A stretch of 64,000 bases of DNA from Trueperella bernardiae. GTDB taxonomy: Bacteria > Actinomycetota > Actinomycetes > Actinomycetales > Actinomycetaceae. Of this stretch, positions 17,120 to 26,374 are shown piece by piece. The stretch spans positions 186,001 through 250,000 of the forward strand of contig NZ_LNIZ01000002.1 of assembly GCF_001469025.1 (NCBI RefSeq), read 5' to 3'. The notes beneath the pieces were generated by a model. It was not told the origin of the DNA. It saw nothing but the letters and a program-made list of their open reading frames with translations, and ran no database searches. A program made the position numbers and the translations under genes. Within the stretch, counting starts at the first letter, position 1; every line of letters begins with the position of its first letter.

Positions 17120-17210
17120 TGGCGGAGGGTGGGGGATTCGAACCCCCGATACGGGATCGCCGTATAACGGTTTTCAAGACCGCCTCATTCGGCCGCTCTG
17201 ACAACCCTCC
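17120..17210 (-). tRNA. tRNA-Ser (UGA)
   Basis: Class II tRNA on the minus strand: acceptor GGAGGGT with ACCCTCC, anticodon loop CTTGAAA (anticodon UGA), long variable arm, T-loop GTTCGAA, and an encoded GCCA end. Confidence 0.95.
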
Positions 17211-17383
17211 AGCGCTCGCGCCGCACGCGCGAGCTACGTGTCATTCTGGCACGTTGGCCGACCCCCTGCCAAAAACTGCCGCCCAATTCGCCCGGCCAGG
17301 GGAGAAGGACACGCGGGACGAAGTAGATAATGAGGGGAGAAAGGAGCCAGGTGGTGGAAAGAAAGGCGTCAGGCCAGCCCCGC

Positions 17384-18247
17384 CTACAGCAGGGCCTCGA
17401 GCACGACGGCCAGGCCGTCGTCGTCGACATGGGGCGCCATGGCGTCGGCGAACTCGCGAATGTAGGGGCGGGAATTGGCCATGACGATGCCGGTGTCGGC
17501 CCAGGCGAGCATTTCGCAGTCGTTGCCGGAGTCGCCGACGGTCAGGGTCCGCCGCGCGCCCACGATCTTTTGCACGTCGGCGAGCCCCACGGCTTTGGAG
17601 ATCCCGGCGGGTGCGAGGTCCATCCACGCCGACCACCCCACGGCGTACTCGATGCCGCGTAGCCCGAGCGCCTCAATGGCGTCGAGCAGTTCCATGGCGG
17701 TCATGTGGGGTGCGCGGATGGTGACGCGCGTGGTGTCGGGGCCCACCAGCTGGTCAGGCGCGGAGAGCACCACGTTGCCGGAGAGCTCGCCGACCGGGAA
17801 GGGTGCGGAGATGCGGGTGGCGGAGCTCATGGACTCGACGGCAATGGCGGCGTCGGGAAGCCCTACGAGGACTTTGGCGATTTCGGCGCTGGGGTCGAAG
17901 GTGTGGACGCGGACGATGTGGACGGCCCGGTCGGTGATGTCGGGGGAGACGGGCGTGGTGGGCGCGAGCCCCGGGTCCTCGCCGAACGCGGCGATGATCG
18001 CGCCGTTCGAGCACACGGCGTAGACGCCGCTGAGTCCAAGCGCGTCGAGCGCCAGCTGCGTGCCGGCGATCCCGCGCCCGGTGGCGATCACGACGTGCGT
18101 GCCCGCGGCTACGTGGGCGAGGATCGCGTCGCGGACGCGGGGCGAGAGTGAGGTGTCGTGGTGGAAGATCGTGCCGTCGACGTCGAGCCCGATAAGCAGA
18201 TCGGGTCCGGCCGCGAGGCCGGAAAGGGCGTCACTTAGCTCGCGCAT
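17384..18247 (-). CDS. HAD-superfamily Cof-type phosphatase
   Basis: A 287-residue hydrolase. HAD motif I is GLDVDGTIFHHD (nucleophile Asp, about residue 22), motif II is in VVIATGR, motif III uses the lysine in GISKAVGL, and motif IV is TVGDSGNDCEML. The inserted cap domain between motifs II and III places it in the Cof/YbiV group, which dephosphorylates sugar phosphates and similar metabolites. It starts 2 nt after the serS stop, so both genes are likely on one message, with this gene second. The physiological substrate is unknown. Confidence 0.9.
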   Translation of the reverse strand: MRELSDALSGLAAGPDLLIGLDVDGTIFHHDTSLSPRVRDAILAHVAAGTHVVIATGRGIAGTQLALDALGLSGVYAVCSNGAIIAAFGEDPGLAPTTPVSPDITDRAVHIVRVHTFDPSAEIAKVLVGLPDAAIAVESMSSATRISAPFPVGELSGNVVLSAPDQLVGPDTTRVTIRAPHMTAMELLDAIEALGLRGIEYAVGWSAWMDLAPAGISKAVGLADVQKIVGARRTLTVGDSGNDCEMLAWADTGIVMANSRPYIREFADAMAPHVDDDGLAVVLEALL

Positions 18248-18249
18248 TG

Positions 18250-19533
18250 TTATGCCTGCAGCCCCCGGACCGGCTCAATGACCTCGCGTCCGCCCAGGTA
18301 GGGTCGGAGCGCGTGTGGCACGTAGAGCGAGCCGTCGGCCTGCTGGTGGTTTTCGAACATGGCCACGAGCCAGCGGGTGGTGGCGAGGGTGCCGTTGATG
18401 GTGGCCACGGCCTCCATCCCGTCCTCCCCGCGCTGGCGGATCTTGAGGCGGCGCGCCTGGAAGGTGGTGCAGTTCGAGGTGGAGGTGACCTCCATGAAGC
18501 GGTTCTGGGAGGGCAACCAGGCCTCGCAGTCGAACTTGCGGGCGGCGGAGGCGCCGAGGTCGCCTGCGGCGGTGTCGATCACGCGGTAGGGCAGCTCCAC
18601 CTTGGCGAGCATGTCCTCTTCCCAGCCGAGGAAACGGGCGTGCTCGGCTTCGGCGTCGGCGGCGTCGCAGAAAGAGAACATTTCCACCTTGTTGAATTGG
18701 TGGACACGGATGATGCCGCGGGTGTCCTTGCCGTGCGATCCGGCTTCGCGCCGGTAGCAGGTGGACCAGCCGGCGTAGCGCTTGGGGCCGGCGGTGAGGT
18801 CGAGGATTTCGTTTTCGTGGTAGCCAGCGAGTGCCACTTCGGAGGTGCCGGTGAGGTAGAGGTCGTCGGCGGGGAGGTAGTAGATTTCGTCGGAGTGCGC
18901 GCCGAGGAAGCCGGTTCCGCCCATGACTTCCGGCTTGACCAGCGTGGGCGTGTTCATGAGTTTGAAGCCGTTGGCTTCGGCCTGGTCGGCGGCCATGGTG
19001 AGCAGCGCCAGTTCGAGGCGCGCGCCGATGCCGGTGAGGTAGTAGAAGCGCGCGCCGGAGACCTTCGCGCCGCGTTCCATGTCAAGCGCGTCGATGCCCT
19101 CGGCGACGTCGAGGTGGTCCTTGACCTGCACGCCTTCGGCGGCGAAGTCGCGGATTTTCCCGACCTCGCGCAGCACCACGTAGTCGTCCTCGCCGCCGGC
19201 GGGCACGCCGTCGACGATGATGTTTTGCAGCTTGAGCATGGCCTCCTGGAAGGCGGCCGCGGCGGAGTCGGACTTCGCTTCGAGCGCCTTGACCTGTTCG
19301 GCCATTTCCTTGGCCTTGGCCAGGATCGCGGGGCGTTCCTCGGGGCTGGCCTTGCCAACCGTGCGGGAGAGCGCCTTTTGTTCCGCACGCAGGTCCTCGA
19401 ACTCCTGGAGCGACGATCGGCGGGCCTCGTCGGCGGCGAGCACGGAGTCGACGTCGGACTCCGCGGCCCCGCGGGCGCGCTGGGAGGCCTTTACTTGTTC
19501 GGGATTGTCGCGGATGGTGCGGATATCGATCAT
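18250..19533 (-). CDS. serS: Seryl-tRNA synthetase
   Basis: Charges tRNA-Ser with serine. The 427-residue protein has the N-terminal two-helix coiled coil (about residues 28-100, rich in Ala, Glu, Lys and Arg) that grips the long variable arm of tRNA-Ser, followed by the class II core: [12 protein letters not shown] (motif 2 area), [22 protein letters not shown], and the end motif 3 [17 protein letters not shown]. The start at 19533 gives [14 protein letters not shown], the normal beginning. A TATCCT hexamer lies 6 nt upstream. Three tRNA-Ser genes are found within 11 kb, which may be chance. Confidence 0.97.
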   Translation of the reverse strand: MIDIRTIRDNPEQVKASQRARGAAESDVDSVLAADEARRSSLQEFEDLRAEQKALSRTVGKASPEERPAILAKAKEMAEQVKALEAKSDSAAAAFQEAMLKLQNIIVDGVPAGGEDDYVVLREVGKIRDFAAEGVQVKDHLDVAEGIDALDMERGAKVSGARFYYLTGIGARLELALLTMAADQAEANGFKLMNTPTLVKPEVMGGTGFLGAHSDEIYYLPADDLYLTGTSEVALAGYHENEILDLTAGPKRYAGWSTCYRREAGSHGKDTRGIIRVHQFNKVEMFSFCDAADAEAEHARFLGWEEDMLAKVELPYRVIDTAAGDLGASAARKFDCEAWLPSQNRFMEVTSTSNCTTFQARRLKIRQRGEDGMEAVATINGTLATTRWLVAMFENHQQADGSLYVPHALRPYLGGREVIEPVRGLQA

Positions 19534-19750
19534 GCCTCAAGGATATGCCTTGGCTTACGAACGGGGCAATTGACGTCCGGAACGCTCGGTGCGCGGGCGG
19601 GGTGTGAGGGACGACGGCGGCCGGCTTGCGCTCCCCGTTGTGGTGGCGTTGGGCGCGGCTTGCGTCGCCTGCGACGCGGGCGGACCGGGAGAAAAGGGCG
19701 CATTTGCGGGCCGGGGAAGAATTGTCGGAGGGTGGGGATAGGATGATTTC

Positions 19751-20962
19751 ATGGATTGGGGAATCGTTGTCGGAGTGCTCGGCCTGGTGGTCGGGCTTTT
19801 TGCGCTGTGGTCGGCGGCGCGGGTGAATTCGTCGGCCGATTCCTTGCGCCTCAAGTGTGATGCGAATGAGGCGGAGATTGACGCGCTGCGGGAGCTGGTG
19901 GATCCGGGCGGGGGCGCCGCGGAGGCGGAGCCCCCGCCCGGGAAGCAGGCGGGCCCTGTGGTTGTCTTTAATCCGACGAAGAAGACGGATTTTGACTACC
20001 TGAAGACCCTGCTGGCCAGAGTCGCCGCGGATGCGGACTTGCCGGAGCCGATCTGGCTACCCACCACCGCGGAGGATCCCGGCGGCGGGCAGACCCGCCA
20101 GGCGCTGGAGATGGGCGCCTCGGTGGTGATCGCCGCGGGTGGGGATGGCACGGTGCGCAATGTGGCCGAGGTGCTGGCCGGCACGGGCACGCCGCTCGGC
20201 CTGCTCCCGGTGGGTACGGGCAACCTGCTGGCCCGCAATCTTGACCTGCCGTTCACCTCCGCCCGGCGCATGGCAGTCACCGCGCTGACCGGGCAGGAGA
20301 CCACGATTGACGTGGGGTGGCTGGAAATCCCCGAGGGCGCCCCGGCGCCGCCCGCGCCGGATGCGCCCGGGGCTGGCGAGTCCACGGATCCCGATGCCTC
20401 CCAGGCGGCCAAGCCGGGCAAGTATGCCTTCTTGGTGGTGGCCGGCTTGGGTTTCGATGCTGACATCATGGCGGCTGCCGATGAAGAATCGGAGCTAAAG
20501 GCCAAGATCGGCTGGCTGGCCTACGTCAAGGCCGCGATGCCGTACCTGTGCGCGGACAGGATGTCGGCCACGATCACCGCTGGCCAGGAGGGGCAGCCGG
20601 TGCAGGTAGAGGCCCGCTCGGTCATGCTGCTCAACTGCGGGCAGCTGGTGGGCGGCCTGCTCCTCGACCCGCACACCCGCCCGGATGACGGGTGGCTTGA
20701 ACTCGGAGTGCTCGACATCCGCCGCGGCCTCATCGGCTGGGTGGACGTGGCGCGCAAAGTCGGTTTCAACGGGCTGGGCCTAAAGCCGGTGAGCATGCCG
20801 GGGGTGCAGCCCTCGGGGGACCTCCACATTCACCGCATCAGCTCGGCCACCGTGGTGGCCGAATCCGCCCAACTTGTCCAGGTGGATGGCGACGTGCTGG
20901 GCGCCGCCACCACGATCTCCGGTTACATCGACAAGGGCGCGCTGCGCGTGCGCGTGGTGTAA
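19751..20962 (+). CDS. Diacylglycerol/lipid kinase with N-terminal membrane anchor
   Basis: A 403-residue protein of the DAGK catalytic family (YegS/DgkB type), which phosphorylates diacylglycerol or related lipids. One N-terminal transmembrane helix (WGIVVGVLGLVVGLFALWSAA) is followed by a short coiled segment and the kinase domain: VVVFNPTKK, AAGGDGTVRNVAEVL (the GGDGT nucleotide loop) and LLPVGTGNLLARNL. A Pro/Ala-rich insertion lies near residues 190-225. ATG 19751 has TAGGAT ending 6 nt upstream and no clear ribosome binding site, so the transcript is probably leaderless. The divergent neighbour is serS. Confidence 0.88.
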   Translation: MDWGIVVGVLGLVVGLFALWSAARVNSSADSLRLKCDANEAEIDALRELVDPGGGAAEAEPPPGKQAGPVVVFNPTKKTDFDYLKTLLARVAADADLPEPIWLPTTAEDPGGGQTRQALEMGASVVIAAGGDGTVRNVAEVLAGTGTPLGLLPVGTGNLLARNLDLPFTSARRMAVTALTGQETTIDVGWLEIPEGAPAPPAPDAPGAGESTDPDASQAAKPGKYAFLVVAGLGFDADIMAAADEESELKAKIGWLAYVKAAMPYLCADRMSATITAGQEGQPVQVEARSVMLLNCGQLVGGLLLDPHTRPDDGWLELGVLDIRRGLIGWVDVARKVGFNGLGLKPVSMPGVQPSGDLHIHRISSATVVAESAQLVQVDGDVLGAATTISGYIDKGALRVRVV

Positions 20963-21020
20963 CGCGCCCGGCGCGCGAGCCCGCGCTGACCGCCCGCCAC
21001 ATCCGCGGGCCCGGTAAGCC

Positions 21021-21956
21021 CTACAGCGAGCGCTCCACCAGTGCGTCGACCCAGGCGCGGGCGCCGATGAAGTCGTCGTCGGCGGTGCCGGGCCGCAGCC
21101 GGATGCTCTTGTGGGCCGCGGACGGGTAGGACCCGAGGAACGTCACCTTGGGGCACACCCGGTGCAAGCCGAGTAGCACGGCCTGGATGCGTTCGTCCAT
21201 GAGGTGCCCCTCGGCGTCGATCGAAAAGGCGTACCGGCCGAGTGAATCGCCGATCGGCCGCGACTCGATCCTCGACAGGTTCACCCCGCGTGCCTTGAAC
21301 TGTTCGAGCATGTTGAGCAGGGCGCCGGCCTCGTCGGTGGGCAGTTGCACCATGAGCGTGGTCTTGTCCGCGCCCGTGCGCTCGGGTAACTTGCCGGCCT
21401 TGCCGATGAGGACGAAGCGGGTGACGGCGTCGTGGTTGTCGGCCACGGCGTCGGACAGCGACTCCAGCCCGTACTGCTGGGCGGCCAGCTTCGACACGAG
21501 CGTGGCCTGGAAGCCCGGGTTCTCCTCGCGCGCCAGTTTTTCGGCGCCGGCCGCGGTGGACGACGCGGGCAGGTGGACGACGTCGGGAAGATGCTCCCCC
21601 AACCAGTTGCGGCACTGCGTCCACGCGGCGTTATGGGTGGAGATGTGGGTGATGTCCTCCATCTTCGTGCCCGGCCGTACGGCAAGCGTGAACGCGATGT
21701 CCACCAGCACCTCGGCGTAAATGAGCAGGTCGGAGCCGGCGGCGAGCGTGTCGAGCGTGGCGTTAATCCCGCCCTCCACCGAGTTCTCGATCGGCACCAC
21801 GGCGTAGTCGGCCTCCCCGGCGCGCACCATCTTGATGGCGCGCGGCGAGTCGATCGCGGGAATGTGGACCGACTCCTCCTCAGTGGAGATCTCGTTCAGC
21901 GCCTGCTGGGTGAACGTGCCGCGCGGGCCGAGAAACGAAAAACGAAGCTTGCTCAT
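21021..21956 (-). CDS. pheA: Prephenate dehydratase
   Basis: Converts prephenate to phenylpyruvate in phenylalanine synthesis. The 311-residue length fits the monofunctional actinobacterial enzyme. The catalytic domain opens FSFLGPRGTFTQQAL and includes DYAVVPIENSVEGGINATLD and TRFVLIGK (with the conserved TRF); the C-terminal ACT domain (from about residue 200) contains GALLNMLEQFKARGVNLSRIESRP, the phenylalanine-sensing ESRP region, which suggests feedback inhibition. The ATG is preceded by TAGACT at 6-7 nt, a leaderless pattern, and the gene is divergent from the large membrane protein. Confidence 0.95.
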   Translation of the reverse strand: MSKLRFSFLGPRGTFTQQALNEISTEEESVHIPAIDSPRAIKMVRAGEADYAVVPIENSVEGGINATLDTLAAGSDLLIYAEVLVDIAFTLAVRPGTKMEDITHISTHNAAWTQCRNWLGEHLPDVVHLPASSTAAGAEKLAREENPGFQATLVSKLAAQQYGLESLSDAVADNHDAVTRFVLIGKAGKLPERTGADKTTLMVQLPTDEAGALLNMLEQFKARGVNLSRIESRPIGDSLGRYAFSIDAEGHLMDERIQAVLLGLHRVCPKVTFLGSYPSAAHKSIRLRPGTADDDFIGARAWVDALVERSL

Positions 21957-21994
21957 GGCCGCTAGTCTACCCGGGGCACGCTAGGCTAAATCTC
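21957..21994. promoter_or_regulatory. Divergent leaderless promoters
   Basis: Two -10 hexamers face outward in 38 nt. TAGACT on the minus strand (21964-21969) ends 7 nt before the pheA ATG, and TAGGCT on the plus strand (21982-21987) ends 7 nt before ATG 21995. Neither start has a ribosome binding site. Confidence 0.55.
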
Positions 21995-24253
21995 ATGGCA
22001 AAAAGCATGAGACTCGGGCGCGCCGGCATCGCGATCGTTGTGGGCACGGCGCTCGCGTTGCTCGCCTCGATCCTCCTCCCGCTCCTGCGCCCCGACCCCG
22101 AGCCGATGCCGCGCGGTAACAAGGTCGTGTTCGTTGGGATGACCGGCCTGCCGTGGGAAGCGGTCGGCCCGCGCACCCCCACGCTCCTCGCCCTCGCCGA
22201 GGACTCCGCCATCGCCAACGTCTCCGTCCGCACCTTCGACCTCACCACCTGCTCGCTCGCCGGCTGGGCCACGCTGAACACGGGCGTGCGCACGCGAGGC
22301 CTCGCCGACTCCCAGCAGCCCTGCCAGGAATACGGCGGCACGTTCGTAGGGCGCAGCCTCAGCCAGGACGGCCGCCTGGGCGTGTGGGACACGCTCCTCG
22401 AACACAACGAATCCAACCCGCTCCGCCCGGCCTTCGGCGCGCTCGCCACCACGGTCACCGACGCCGGGCTCAGCGTCGCCTCCATCGGCGGCGGTGGCGC
22501 GGTTGCCATCGCCGACGACGACGGCCGCCCCCTCGGCCCCGCTCTCGCCGTCTCCTCCTACGGCACGGTCAACCAGGTGGTCGAGGCCTACGAGCTGGTC
22601 AGCGACGCCGACCTCGTGGTCATCGACCTGGGCAGCGCTCACCGCGACACCACCCCCTCCTCCCACCTCGAGGCCGCGCTCGTCCCGCCCGGCCAGGTGT
22701 CGGCCCACACCCGCGCGGTCGCCGAAACGATAGACAGCCAGCTCGGCGAGCTCATCGCCACCCTCGAACCCGGCACCACCCTCATCGTGTCCTCCATCGG
22801 CGACTCCGACCGGCGCGCCGCCCGCCTGCAGATCTTCCTTGAAACCGTGATCGGCGAATCCCACCACGGGCTCGCCACCTCGGCGTCCACCCGCAAGGGC
22901 GGCCTCATCCAAAACGTCGACGTCCACGCCGCCATCCTCGACGCCCTCGGCCTCACCGCCCCCGCCACCTCCGCCGGCGCCGCCGTCACCTTCCTCGCCT
23001 CCGACGCCGGGCCGGCCACCCTCGTCGACGCCAACGACCGCGCGATCATGACCCGCGCCGTCGTCGTCCTCTTCTACCTCCTCTTCGTGTTCGGGGCCGC
23101 CCTCATTTTTGCCGCCATGATCATCACGATCCGCGGCGGGCGCTTTGGCCTCCACCACGTCTTCGCCCTCGGCGTCGTAGCCGCCATGCCCGTGGCCTCC
23201 TTCCTCATCAACCTCTTGCCCTGGTGGCGGGCCGGCCGCTTCTCCACGATCAGCTTCACGGTCGGCGTCATCCTCATTGCCCTGGTCATCGCGGAACTGG
23301 CGATGCTCGTGGTGCGGCGCGCCACCCGGCGTCGGCTCGCCGAGGAGCAGGCGGAAACCGGCCAGACCAGCGACGTCCTCACTGCCCCCGACGCCGGCGG
23401 CCTACCCGCCATCGCGCTTGGCCCCGTCCTCATCGCGTGCCTCACCGCGGTGGTGATTGGCGTGGACGCCATGCTCGGCTCCCACCTGCACGCCAGCTCC
23501 GTGCTCGGCGACCAACCCCAATCCGGCGGGCGCTTTTACGGCATCTCAAACGCCCCCTTCGCCATCTGGGCTGTGTCAATGATCTTCCTCGCCGTGGTGG
23601 CGGCCCGCGTGCTGGCGGGGAGGTGGATCGCGGTCGGCGTCGTGAGCCTGCTCGGATCCGTGGCGATCTTCATCAACGGCGCCCCACACATCGGCGCCGA
23701 CTTCGGCGGCCCGCCCCCACTACTCATCGGCTTCCTGCTCCTCATCCTCATGATGCGAGGCGTGCGGATCACGTCGCTGCGGGTGATCGTGGTGGGGGTG
23801 GCGGCGGCCGCGCTCGCGGTCGGGATCTCTTGGCTCGACTGGCTCCGCCCCGACCCCACCCACCTCGGCCACTTCTTCCAATCCCTCCTCGACGGGCAGG
23901 CGCTCGACGTCGTGGCGCGCAAAGCCCACCAGCTCTTCACGCAGGTGCCGTGGCCCAGCTGGATTGTGGCCGCAGTGGTGTTGACCGGGGTAGTGGTGGC
24001 CGTGCGTCGGGCCGGCCTCGATCCCCTGCGCGACCGCACCGACTTCCCCGAACTGCGCGCCGGCGCCATTGCCGCCATCACCACGCTACTCATCGCCATG
24101 CTCATCAACGACTCCGGCCTGGTCATCCCGCTCATCGGCGGGATCTACATGGGCGGCCTGTGGGTGATCGCCGGGCTCGACGGCACCGAAAACGAGCGCT
24201 ACGGGCGCAACGTCTTCGAAACGCCCCTGTCCAAAGAGCACGCGCGTGGCTAA
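21995..24253 (+). CDS. Large actinobacterial membrane protein, alkaline-phosphatase-like extracellular domain
   Basis: A 752-residue protein. One N-terminal helix (GIAIVVGTALALLASILLPLL) is followed by an extracytoplasmic domain (about residues 40-340) containing VVFVGMTGLPW, TRGLADSQQPCQEYGG, SDADLVVIDLGSAH and TTLIVSSIGD, which resembles the alkaline-phosphatase/sulfatase fold but lacks a clear metal site. The second half has about nine hydrophobic segments from residue 345 on. No firm name can be given; a role in envelope metabolism is inferred from its topology and from the glycosyltransferase behind it on the other strand. Its TAA stop lies within a family B repeat. Confidence 0.75.
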   Translation: MAKSMRLGRAGIAIVVGTALALLASILLPLLRPDPEPMPRGNKVVFVGMTGLPWEAVGPRTPTLLALAEDSAIANVSVRTFDLTTCSLAGWATLNTGVRTRGLADSQQPCQEYGGTFVGRSLSQDGRLGVWDTLLEHNESNPLRPAFGALATTVTDAGLSVASIGGGGAVAIADDDGRPLGPALAVSSYGTVNQVVEAYELVSDADLVVIDLGSAHRDTTPSSHLEAALVPPGQVSAHTRAVAETIDSQLGELIATLEPGTTLIVSSIGDSDRRAARLQIFLETVIGESHHGLATSASTRKGGLIQNVDVHAAILDALGLTAPATSAGAAVTFLASDAGPATLVDANDRAIMTRAVVVLFYLLFVFGAALIFAAMIITIRGGRFGLHHVFALGVVAAMPVASFLINLLPWWRAGRFSTISFTVGVILIALVIAELAMLVVRRATRRRLAEEQAETGQTSDVLTAPDAGGLPAIALGPVLIACLTAVVIGVDAMLGSHLHASSVLGDQPQSGGRFYGISNAPFAIWAVSMIFLAVVAARVLAGRWIAVGVVSLLGSVAIFINGAPHIGADFGGPPPLLIGFLLLILMMRGVRITSLRVIVVGVAAAALAVGISWLDWLRPDPTHLGHFFQSLLDGQALDVVARKAHQLFTQVPWPSWIVAAVVLTGVVVAVRRAGLDPLRDRTDFPELRAGAIAAITTLLIAMLINDSGLVIPLIGGIYMGGLWVIAGLDGTENERYGRNVFETPLSKEHARG

Positions 24254-24320
24254 CTGGTGAGTGTGAGCAGTTTCGTTCGAAAAACCGGCGGTTTCGGGCC
24301 CAAATTCGCTAGTTAGTAAC
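24246..24320. repeat. Family B palindromic repeat, copy B4 (supplies a stop codon)
   Basis: Runs GTGGCTAACTGGTGAG ... AATTCGCTAGTTAGTAAC with core AGTTTCGTTCGAAAAACCG. The TAA in its left end (24251-24253) is the stop codon of the preceding gene. Confidence 0.75.
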
Positions 24321-24339
24321 GGGCCGGCCCGCGCTCACC

Positions 24340-25110
24340 CTACTTGATGGCGCGGAACGGCACGCCCGGCTCGGGAACCTGCCCGGAGCGCTTGCGCGAA
24401 TGGACCCGGACGCCCCGCATCCGGCGGGCGGTCACGGCCCGGACGACGTCGGCGTACTGGCTGGCCCGGTGCAACTGACCCGCGAGGTCGTTGCCCGAGG
24501 GCCGGTGGTAAAGCTTGCACGCGATCTCCTGCACGGTGAAACCCTGGGTGAGCAGGTCGATCGTCATCCCGACCTCCACGCCCCACCCCGGGGCGAGCGG
24601 GTGAGCAGCTTCCACGGCCTCGCGCGTGAGGCACCGCTGGCCGGACAGGGGTTGCTGCGCCTCCCAGCCCGTCAGCTTCTTGATCCAACGCCGCGCGTAC
24701 CCGGTCACCATGCCGTGCCCGCCGGCGCCGGCCTGCGGGGGAAGGTAGGCGATCGTCATGTCGACCTCGCCCGCCAGCACGGGCGCCACCAGAGGGGCGC
24801 ACTCGATGGCGGAGTCGCCGAGGTCGGCGTCGAGGAAGAGGAGCGTGCGGGGCGTGGCGTCTTCGGCGTCGCGCATCGCCACCACAGATGCGCCCGTCTC
24901 CAGTGCCGAGGCCTTGCCACGGTTGACCGAGTGGCGAACCACCGTGGCGCCGGCGGCGCGGGCGACGGAACGCGTGTCATCGTCGGAGCCGTCGTCCACC
25001 ACCACGATGAGGTCAACCTTGGGAATGGCGCGCGCGGCACGGATCGTCGCGCCGATGCGCTCCGCCTCATCTTTGGCCGGAATAACGACTGCTACACGTT
25101 CGCCCTTCAC
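24340..25110 (-). CDS. Family 2 glycosyltransferase
   Basis: A 256-residue GT-A fold enzyme that transfers a sugar from a nucleotide or lipid-linked donor. VAVVIPAKDEAERIGATIRAA and VVVDDGSDDDT mark the nucleotide-binding N-terminus, FLDADLGD carries the DxD-like metal motif, and LSGQRCLTREAV plus WGVEVGMTIDLL resemble the acceptor region of dolichyl-phosphate-mannose or glucosyl-phosphoglycerate type enzymes. No membrane helix is present. The GTG start has TAGACT ending 6 nt upstream and no binding site, so it looks leaderless. It converges on the large membrane protein; a joint role is only a guess. Confidence 0.88.
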   Translation of the reverse strand: MKGERVAVVIPAKDEAERIGATIRAARAIPKVDLIVVVDDGSDDDTRSVARAAGATVVRHSVNRGKASALETGASVVAMRDAEDATPRTLLFLDADLGDSAIECAPLVAPVLAGEVDMTIAYLPPQAGAGGHGMVTGYARRWIKKLTGWEAQQPLSGQRCLTREAVEAAHPLAPGWGVEVGMTIDLLTQGFTVQEIACKLYHRPSGNDLAGQLHRASQYADVVRAVTARRMRGVRVHSRKRSGQVPEPGVPFRAIK

Positions 25111-25171
25111 ACGTAAAGTCTAACCATTCCAGGTAAAGAATGTGCAAAGGAATGCGCGAACGTGCAGGAAG

Positions 25172-26029
25172 TTATCGCAGAGTCACCTGGCGGGAAATGA
25201 TGCCCGACCGGGTGCGGCGCTCCTCGGGGGAGAGCGGCTCGTCGGATGTGATCGCAGCGATCAGCACCTTCTCGAAGTTGGCCAGCGGGCCCTCGAGCTC
25301 CTCCGCCTCGGTGCCCGGGGCCAGCTCGAAGACGGGGATGAGCAGGCCGAGCGCGCGGAAGGCGCCGACGAACCGGGCGTCGTCAAACGTGAGCTCGCGC
25401 TTGAAGTGTAGGCGGGCAAGGCCGTCGAGCACCTTATCCTCCGATTCGGGGCGCACCCAGCGCAGGAACTCGCGCTGCATGCGGCACCAGTAGGCGCCCT
25501 CCACGCCCTCCACCTGGGTGGTGGGGACCATCTGGTCGGAGGTCTGCTGGATTGCGGCCTGCACGTTGGGATCCTGCGCGTCCTCCGCGTCCACCCAGTA
25601 CCCGAACGAATCGAGGATCGTGAGCTCGCCGGCGCTGTCCGCATCGAGCACGTCCTGCAGGCGCGGGCCGGGCTCGGGCAGGTCGGCGTGCAGGATGGAC
25701 TCTCCCGGCTCCAGCTCGAGCGCCTTGACCAGACGGTCTGCGATGTCGAGCGACGCATCTCCCGACGACGTCACCGCTTGCACCGCCACCAGAACTTCGC
25801 CGTTCTTGCGGCGCAGCGCCGCCCCCATGCCCGGCAGGATAGTGACGAAGGTGACCTCGCGCGAGCCGTACTCCGGCGTGGTGATCACCGTCAGCGTGGC
25901 CGCCGGGATGATCTCGCGCATCGCCACCAGCTCCGCCTCGAACGGCAGGCCCTCAAACGGGCGGTCAACAAACTGGATACGGGGCCTCTTCGGCTTGGCT
26001 TCCTTGTTACGGCGGCTGGACTTGCCCAT
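25172..26029 (-). CDS. DUF5926 family actinobacterial protein
   Basis: A 285-residue soluble protein found across Actinobacteria. The chosen ATG at 26029 (MGKSSRRNKEAKPKRPRIQ) has AGGAAC upstream and a basic, possibly nucleic-acid-binding opening. FVDRPFEGLPFEAELVAMRE and ATLTVITTPEYGSREV are typical of the family, as is the DSFGYWVDAE segment. Cysteine is scarce and no catalytic motif can be seen. Function unknown. Confidence 0.8.
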   Translation of the reverse strand: MGKSSRRNKEAKPKRPRIQFVDRPFEGLPFEAELVAMREIIPAATLTVITTPEYGSREVTFVTILPGMGAALRRKNGEVLVAVQAVTSSGDASLDIADRLVKALELEPGESILHADLPEPGPRLQDVLDADSAGELTILDSFGYWVDAEDAQDPNVQAAIQQTSDQMVPTTQVEGVEGAYWCRMQREFLRWVRPESEDKVLDGLARLHFKRELTFDDARFVGAFRALGLLIPVFELAPGTEAEELEGPLANFEKVLIAAITSDEPLSPEERRTRSGIISRQVTLR

Positions 26030-26144
26030 CAAAAGTTCCTGTTCTGTCGGTGCGCGGCGCCGATGCGGGCGCGTTTGGACCAAGACTAGCAAATGCGCTG
26101 GCCGCCTTCGGGCGGCGGCGGGCGCCTGTGGATAGACTGGGCTT

Positions 26145-26273
26145 GTGAATCTTGCAATCTTTATGGCCACCTCCGCTGACCCTACCGCCGTCAAAATCAT
26201 CCAGTATGTCGGCATTTTCGCCGTCGCGTTCGGCATCGGGGTCCTTGCGCGGCGCTGGTGGAATAACCGGTAA
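26145..26273 (+). CDS. Leaderless 42-residue membrane peptide
   Basis: A GTG at 26145 opens a 42-codon frame with one hydrophobic helix (IIQYVGIFAVAFGIGVLA) and a basic end RRWWNNR. The hexamer TAGACT at 26133-26138 ends 6 nt before the GTG, which would place the transcript start at the start codon. The combination of helix, basic tail and well-placed -10 supports a real gene. No family is recognised. Confidence 0.5.
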   Translation: MNLAIFMATSADPTAVKIIQYVGIFAVAFGIGVLARRWWNNR

Positions 26274-26295
26274 CAACGGCGCCCGCGTGGCTGGC

Positions 26296-26370
26296 CGTCA
26301 AATCTCAGGACTCTGAGGCCGGATCGGCCGATTTTGGCAACGAAAAGCTACAGGGTCCTGACATATGACG
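26296..26370. repeat. Family B palindromic repeat, copy B5 (inverted)
   Basis: Outer CGTCA/TGACG and arms TCAGGA/TCCTGA flank the family core in reverse (GGCCGATTTTGGCAACGAAA). It closely resembles copy B6 at 56540. Confidence 0.75.
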
Positions 26371-26374
26371 AGGG

